Source of the DNA: Chloroflexota bacterium | GTDB taxonomy: Bacteria > Chloroflexota > UBA6077 | Reading direction: 5' to 3' | DNA length: 7,141 nt | Assembly: GCA_023380955.1 (NCBI GenBank) | Contig: JAMCTB010000122.1 | Coordinates: 1-7,141, forward strand | Shown here: piece by piece, positions 4,818 to 7,141 of the stretch | Layout of the letters: each line of letters opens with the position of its first letter | How positions within the stretch are numbered: the first letter of the stretch is position 1 | Notes under the pieces: generated by a model | What the model was told of the DNA's origin: nothing | Seen by the model: the letters and a program-made list of their open reading frames with translations, nothing else | The model's database searches: none | Translations under genes and position numbers: made by a program

Positions 4818-6518
4818 GTGGCAGTGCCAAGCGACCTGGAAATCGCACAAGCAGCGAAAATGAAGCCCATCACGGAGATCGCCTCGGCCCTTGGTCTGAC
4901 CGAGGACGACATTGAGCCGTACGGTAAGTACAAGGCCAAGGTAAACCTGTCCGTCCTGGACCGTCTCAAGGACCGGCCTAATGGCAAGCTCATCGACGTT
5001 ACCGCCATCACCCCCACCCCGCTGGGTGAGGGCAAGACGGTCACCACCATTGGGCTTTCGCAGTCCCTCGGCTATATCGGCAAGAAGGTCTTCACCTGCA
5101 TTCGCCAGCCATCCCTGGGTCCGGTTTTCGGCATCAAGGGTGGGGCCGCGGGGGGCGGCTACGCGCAGGTGGTCCCGATGGAGGACTTCAACCTCCACCT
5201 GACCGGTGATGTCCACGCGGTCGGCGCCGCCCACAACCTGCTGGCTGCCTTCATCGACAACCACATATATCACGGCAACCAGCTGGGCATAGACGCCCTC
5301 TCCGTCACCTGGCCGCGCGTCCTGGACATCAGTGACCGTGCCCTGCGCAAGATCATCGTGGCCCTGGGTGGTAAGGAGAATGGTCTTCCCCGGGAAACCG
5401 GCTTCGACATCACCGTCGCATCCGAGGTGATGGCGATCCTGGCACTGACCACCAGCCTGAAGGACCTGCGCGAGCGGCTCGGCAGGATCGTAATCGGGTT
5501 CAACATGGATAAGAAGGCGGTCACCGCCGAGGACCTGAAATGCGCCGGCGCGATGGCCGTTCTGCTCAAGGATGCCATCAAGCCCAACCTGCTGCAGACC
5601 CTCGAGCATACCCCCGTCTTCGTCCACGCTGGCCCGTTCGCCAACATCGCTCACGGCAATAGCTCGATTCTGGCCGACCAGATCGCCCTCAAGCTGGCCG
5701 ACTACGTCGTGACCGAGAGCGGCTTCGGCGCGGACATGGGTGCCGAGAAATTCATGGACATCAAGTGCCGCTACTCGGGCGCCGTCCCGAGCGCAGTAGT
5801 GATGGTGTGCTCCATCCGCGCCCTCAAGATGCACAGCGGCAAGTTCAAGGTTGTGGCCGGCAAGCCACTGGATGCGGGACTCGTCCAGGAGAACCTGGAG
5901 GCGGTGGCTGAGGGGGCGGTCAACCTGGAGAAGCAGATCGAGAACATGCGCCTCTTCGGAGTGCCTGTCGTGGTGGCGATCAACCGCTTCATGACGGACA
6001 CCGATCGTGAGCTCGAGGTGGTCAAGGAAAAGGCGATGGCGGCGGGCGCCGAGGGTGCCTACGTCAGCGAGGTGTGGGCCAAGGGAGGCGCCGGAGGCGC
6101 CGAGTTGGCGGAGGCCGTCGTCAAGGCGGCGGACAAGCCGAGCAAGTTCCAGTTCCTCTATCCCCTGGACATGTCGATCAAGGACAAGATCGAGACCATC
6201 GCCACCAAGATCTACGGGGCCGACGGAGTGGATTACCAGCCGGCCGCCGAGGCCAAGATCAAGCAGTACACGGAGCTAGGCTTCGCCAAGGTGCCGATCT
6301 GCATGGCAAAGACGCACCTGTCGCTCTCCCACGAGCCGAGCTGGAAGGGCCGGCCGCGCGGATACAGGCTCCCCGTCCGGGACATCCGGGCTTCCATGGG
6401 GGCGGGCTTCCTTTACCCGCTCTGCGGCGAGATGCGCACCATGCCGGGTCTGCCCTCCAAGCCAGCCGGCAACGTCGTGGACATCGACGAAAACGGCAGG
6501 ACCATGGGCCTGTTCTAA
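4818..6518 (+). CDS. fhs: Formate--tetrahydrofolate ligase (10-formyl-THF synthetase)
   Basis: This 566-residue cytoplasmic enzyme makes 10-formyl-tetrahydrofolate from formate, tetrahydrofolate and ATP. It is the entry of formate into the methyl branch of the Wood-Ljungdahl pathway and into purine and C1 metabolism. The length matches the family (about 555-560 residues). The P-loop-like TPTPLGEGKTV is at 65-75. The strongly conserved RQPSLGPVFGIKGGAAGGGY lies at 96-115 and is followed by PMEDFNLHLTGD (120-131). Other conserved blocks are EVMAILALTTSLKDLRERL (203-221), TESGFGADMGAEKF (299-312), PVVVAINRF (383-391) and the C-terminal TMPGLPSKPAG (541-551). No key block is missing and no frameshift is seen. 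It has its own likely promoter and a strong terminator, so it is probably transcribed alone, at least partly. The family is present in acetogens and in many non-acetogens, so it does not by itself prove autotrophy. Confidence 0.97.
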   Translation: MAVPSDLEIAQAAKMKPITEIASALGLTEDDIEPYGKYKAKVNLSVLDRLKDRPNGKLIDVTAITPTPLGEGKTVTTIGLSQSLGYIGKKVFTCIRQPSLGPVFGIKGGAAGGGYAQVVPMEDFNLHLTGDVHAVGAAHNLLAAFIDNHIYHGNQLGIDALSVTWPRVLDISDRALRKIIVALGGKENGLPRETGFDITVASEVMAILALTTSLKDLRERLGRIVIGFNMDKKAVTAEDLKCAGAMAVLLKDAIKPNLLQTLEHTPVFVHAGPFANIAHGNSSILADQIALKLADYVVTESGFGADMGAEKFMDIKCRYSGAVPSAVVMVCSIRALKMHSGKFKVVAGKPLDAGLVQENLEAVAEGAVNLEKQIENMRLFGVPVVVAINRFMTDTDRELEVVKEKAMAAGAEGAYVSEVWAKGGAGGAELAEAVVKAADKPSKFQFLYPLDMSIKDKIETIATKIYGADGVDYQPAAEAKIKQYTELGFAKVPICMAKTHLSLSHEPSWKGRPRGYRLPVRDIRASMGAGFLYPLCGEMRTMPGLPSKPAGNVVDIDENGRTMGLF

Positions 6519-6570
6519 TTCGCCACCTGTACCCGAAGCGGCGATCTTTGTGATCGTCGTGGCAAGATTG

Positions 6571-6600
6571 AGGGGCCGGCAGTCACGCCGGCCCCTTTGT
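6571..6600 (+). terminator. Rho-independent terminator of fhs
   Basis: AGGGGCCGGC (6571-6580) pairs perfectly with GCCGGCCCCT (6587-6596) across a 6-base loop, giving a 10-bp GC-rich stem that is followed by TTGTTCTT. Just upstream GCCAC (6522-6526) can pair with GTGGC (6559-6563), enclosing a small CGATC/GATCG hairpin (6542-6556), so the whole 3' untranslated region is structured. Confidence 0.85.
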
Positions 6601-7141
6601 TCTTCGCCTCATCTACACCTTCGCCAGGCCATCCCCCCGCTACTCTGTGGAACTGCGGCACGACCAGGCGAAAGACACCTACCACCTGGAGCCTAACCAG
6701 CCAGTTGCGGTGATCGTGCCGATTATCACAATTTGTTGACAGATAGACTATAATCCTGAGCAGGTAGATCGCCTAGCTTTTGGCATGGCGTGTTCCGGCT
6801 GCGACGGCGACCAGGTCGCGGAGTCCCCTGCCGGCCACATATATCCCACTCAGCAGGTAGACAACGCCGTCGACCATCGAACCCCCAGCCGAACTGTCTC
6901 ATTCGCAACTCCAACACCGGAGACCCTGGCGCTTGCACAACAGTGGCGTGAAGCCCTGGAGCCTGCTCCGAGGCGCGGCCTCCAGGCCTGGCGTACTCAG
7001 TGACTGAGAGGGGGTGGTATCCACACGTGAGACCACGGTAGGCGTGGAGCGCTAGTCGGAGAAACGCTTCCCGCGGGCAATCATCCGATCGACCTCTTAT
7101 CCGAATCCCGGGCAAGCCTTCGCGACCGCAGTCTGTCGAAC
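6601..7141. other. Intergenic stretch without a convincing gene
   Basis: No reading frame here resembles a family I know. The longest frames are a minus-strand one (6726-7115) and a plus-strand one (6785-7003, 72 residues, no Shine-Dalgarno); neither looks like a real protein. The stretch includes an AT-rich island (about 6720-6755) with a perfect TTGACA and a perfect TATAAT only 8 bases apart. It also has a direct repeat AGCAGGTAGA (6759-6768 and 6852-6861), a 13-base odd palindrome (6807-6819), CCAGGCCTGG (6982-6991) and two small hairpins (6996-7008 and 7033-7047). I see no tRNA, rRNA or CRISPR signal. It may be decayed coding sequence or a regulatory region for a gene beyond the window. 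Confidence 0.5.

Noticed and set aside
6647..6739. Plus-strand frame ending in a PVAVIVP-like segment that recalls Phd-type antitoxins
   Set aside because: The match is only a few hydrophobic residues; there is no good start codon and no partner toxin.
6773..6877. 34-residue minus-strand frame with a hydrophobic middle and a GGGGG upstream
   Set aside because: It is too short and unsupported by any family; it may be a decayed fragment but cannot be claimed.
6785..7003. 72-residue plus-strand reading frame with an ATG
   Set aside because: It has no ribosome binding site, no recognisable domain and a composition like translated non-coding DNA.
7052..7096. Minus-strand peptide with VDRMIARGKRFSD, reminiscent of CopG/ParD antitoxins
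   Set aside because: It is about 14 residues between stop codons and could be chance; at most a relic.
6726..7115. 129-residue minus-strand reading frame
   Set aside because: It is rich in Arg, Gly and Pro, as expected from random GC-rich sequence, and has no family resemblance.

Overview
The window looks like a piece of the chromosome of a GC-rich (roughly 60%) anaerobic bacterium that uses ferredoxin-linked carbon metabolism. A 2-oxoacid:ferredoxin oxidoreductase end, a three-subunit FAD/Fe-S 2-hydroxyacid dehydrogenase and formate--tetrahydrofolate ligase lie together on the plus strand. That mix is typical of Wood-Ljungdahl-type or fermentative anaerobes, for example some Chloroflexota, Actinobacteriota or Firmicutes-like lineages. 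I cannot fix the phylum from the sequence alone.

Layout. Bases 1-134 are the 3' end of a gene, probably the pyruvate:ferredoxin oxidoreductase beta subunit. Bases 129-599 form a compact unit: a small four-helix-bundle (S23/23S rRNA intervening-sequence family) gene with imperfect terminal inverted repeats built from degenerate 7-base GCTANNA units, and a perfect 17-bp hairpin just before its ribosome binding site. Bases 613-4671 are a tight operon of three genes (glcD, glcE and glcF type) with 2-base and 1-base gaps, each with its own Shine-Dalgarno. Bases 4672-4817 hold a plausible sigma-70 promoter and a structured leader for fhs (4818-6518), which ends in a strong rho-independent terminator (6571-6600). 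Bases 6601-7141 show no convincing gene.

How the genes work together. GlcD is the catalytic flavoprotein. GlcE is a related FAD-binding subunit that has lost the metal and catalytic histidine motifs. GlcF carries two [4Fe-4S] clusters and two CCG domains and passes electrons onward. The complex would oxidise glycolate or D-lactate to the 2-oxoacid. A pyruvate:ferredoxin oxidoreductase next door could turn pyruvate (from lactate) into acetyl-CoA, and Fhs links formate to the tetrahydrofolate C1 pool.

The most interesting object is the 129-599 unit. It has the architecture of the intervening sequences known inside some bacterial 23S rRNA genes (self-complementary ends around an S23-family ORF), but it sits between protein-coding genes. 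Its left end supplies the stop codon of the upstream gene, and its right end stops one base short of the glcD ribosome binding site. It may be a small mobile or RNA-processed element. This is inference from sequence pattern only.
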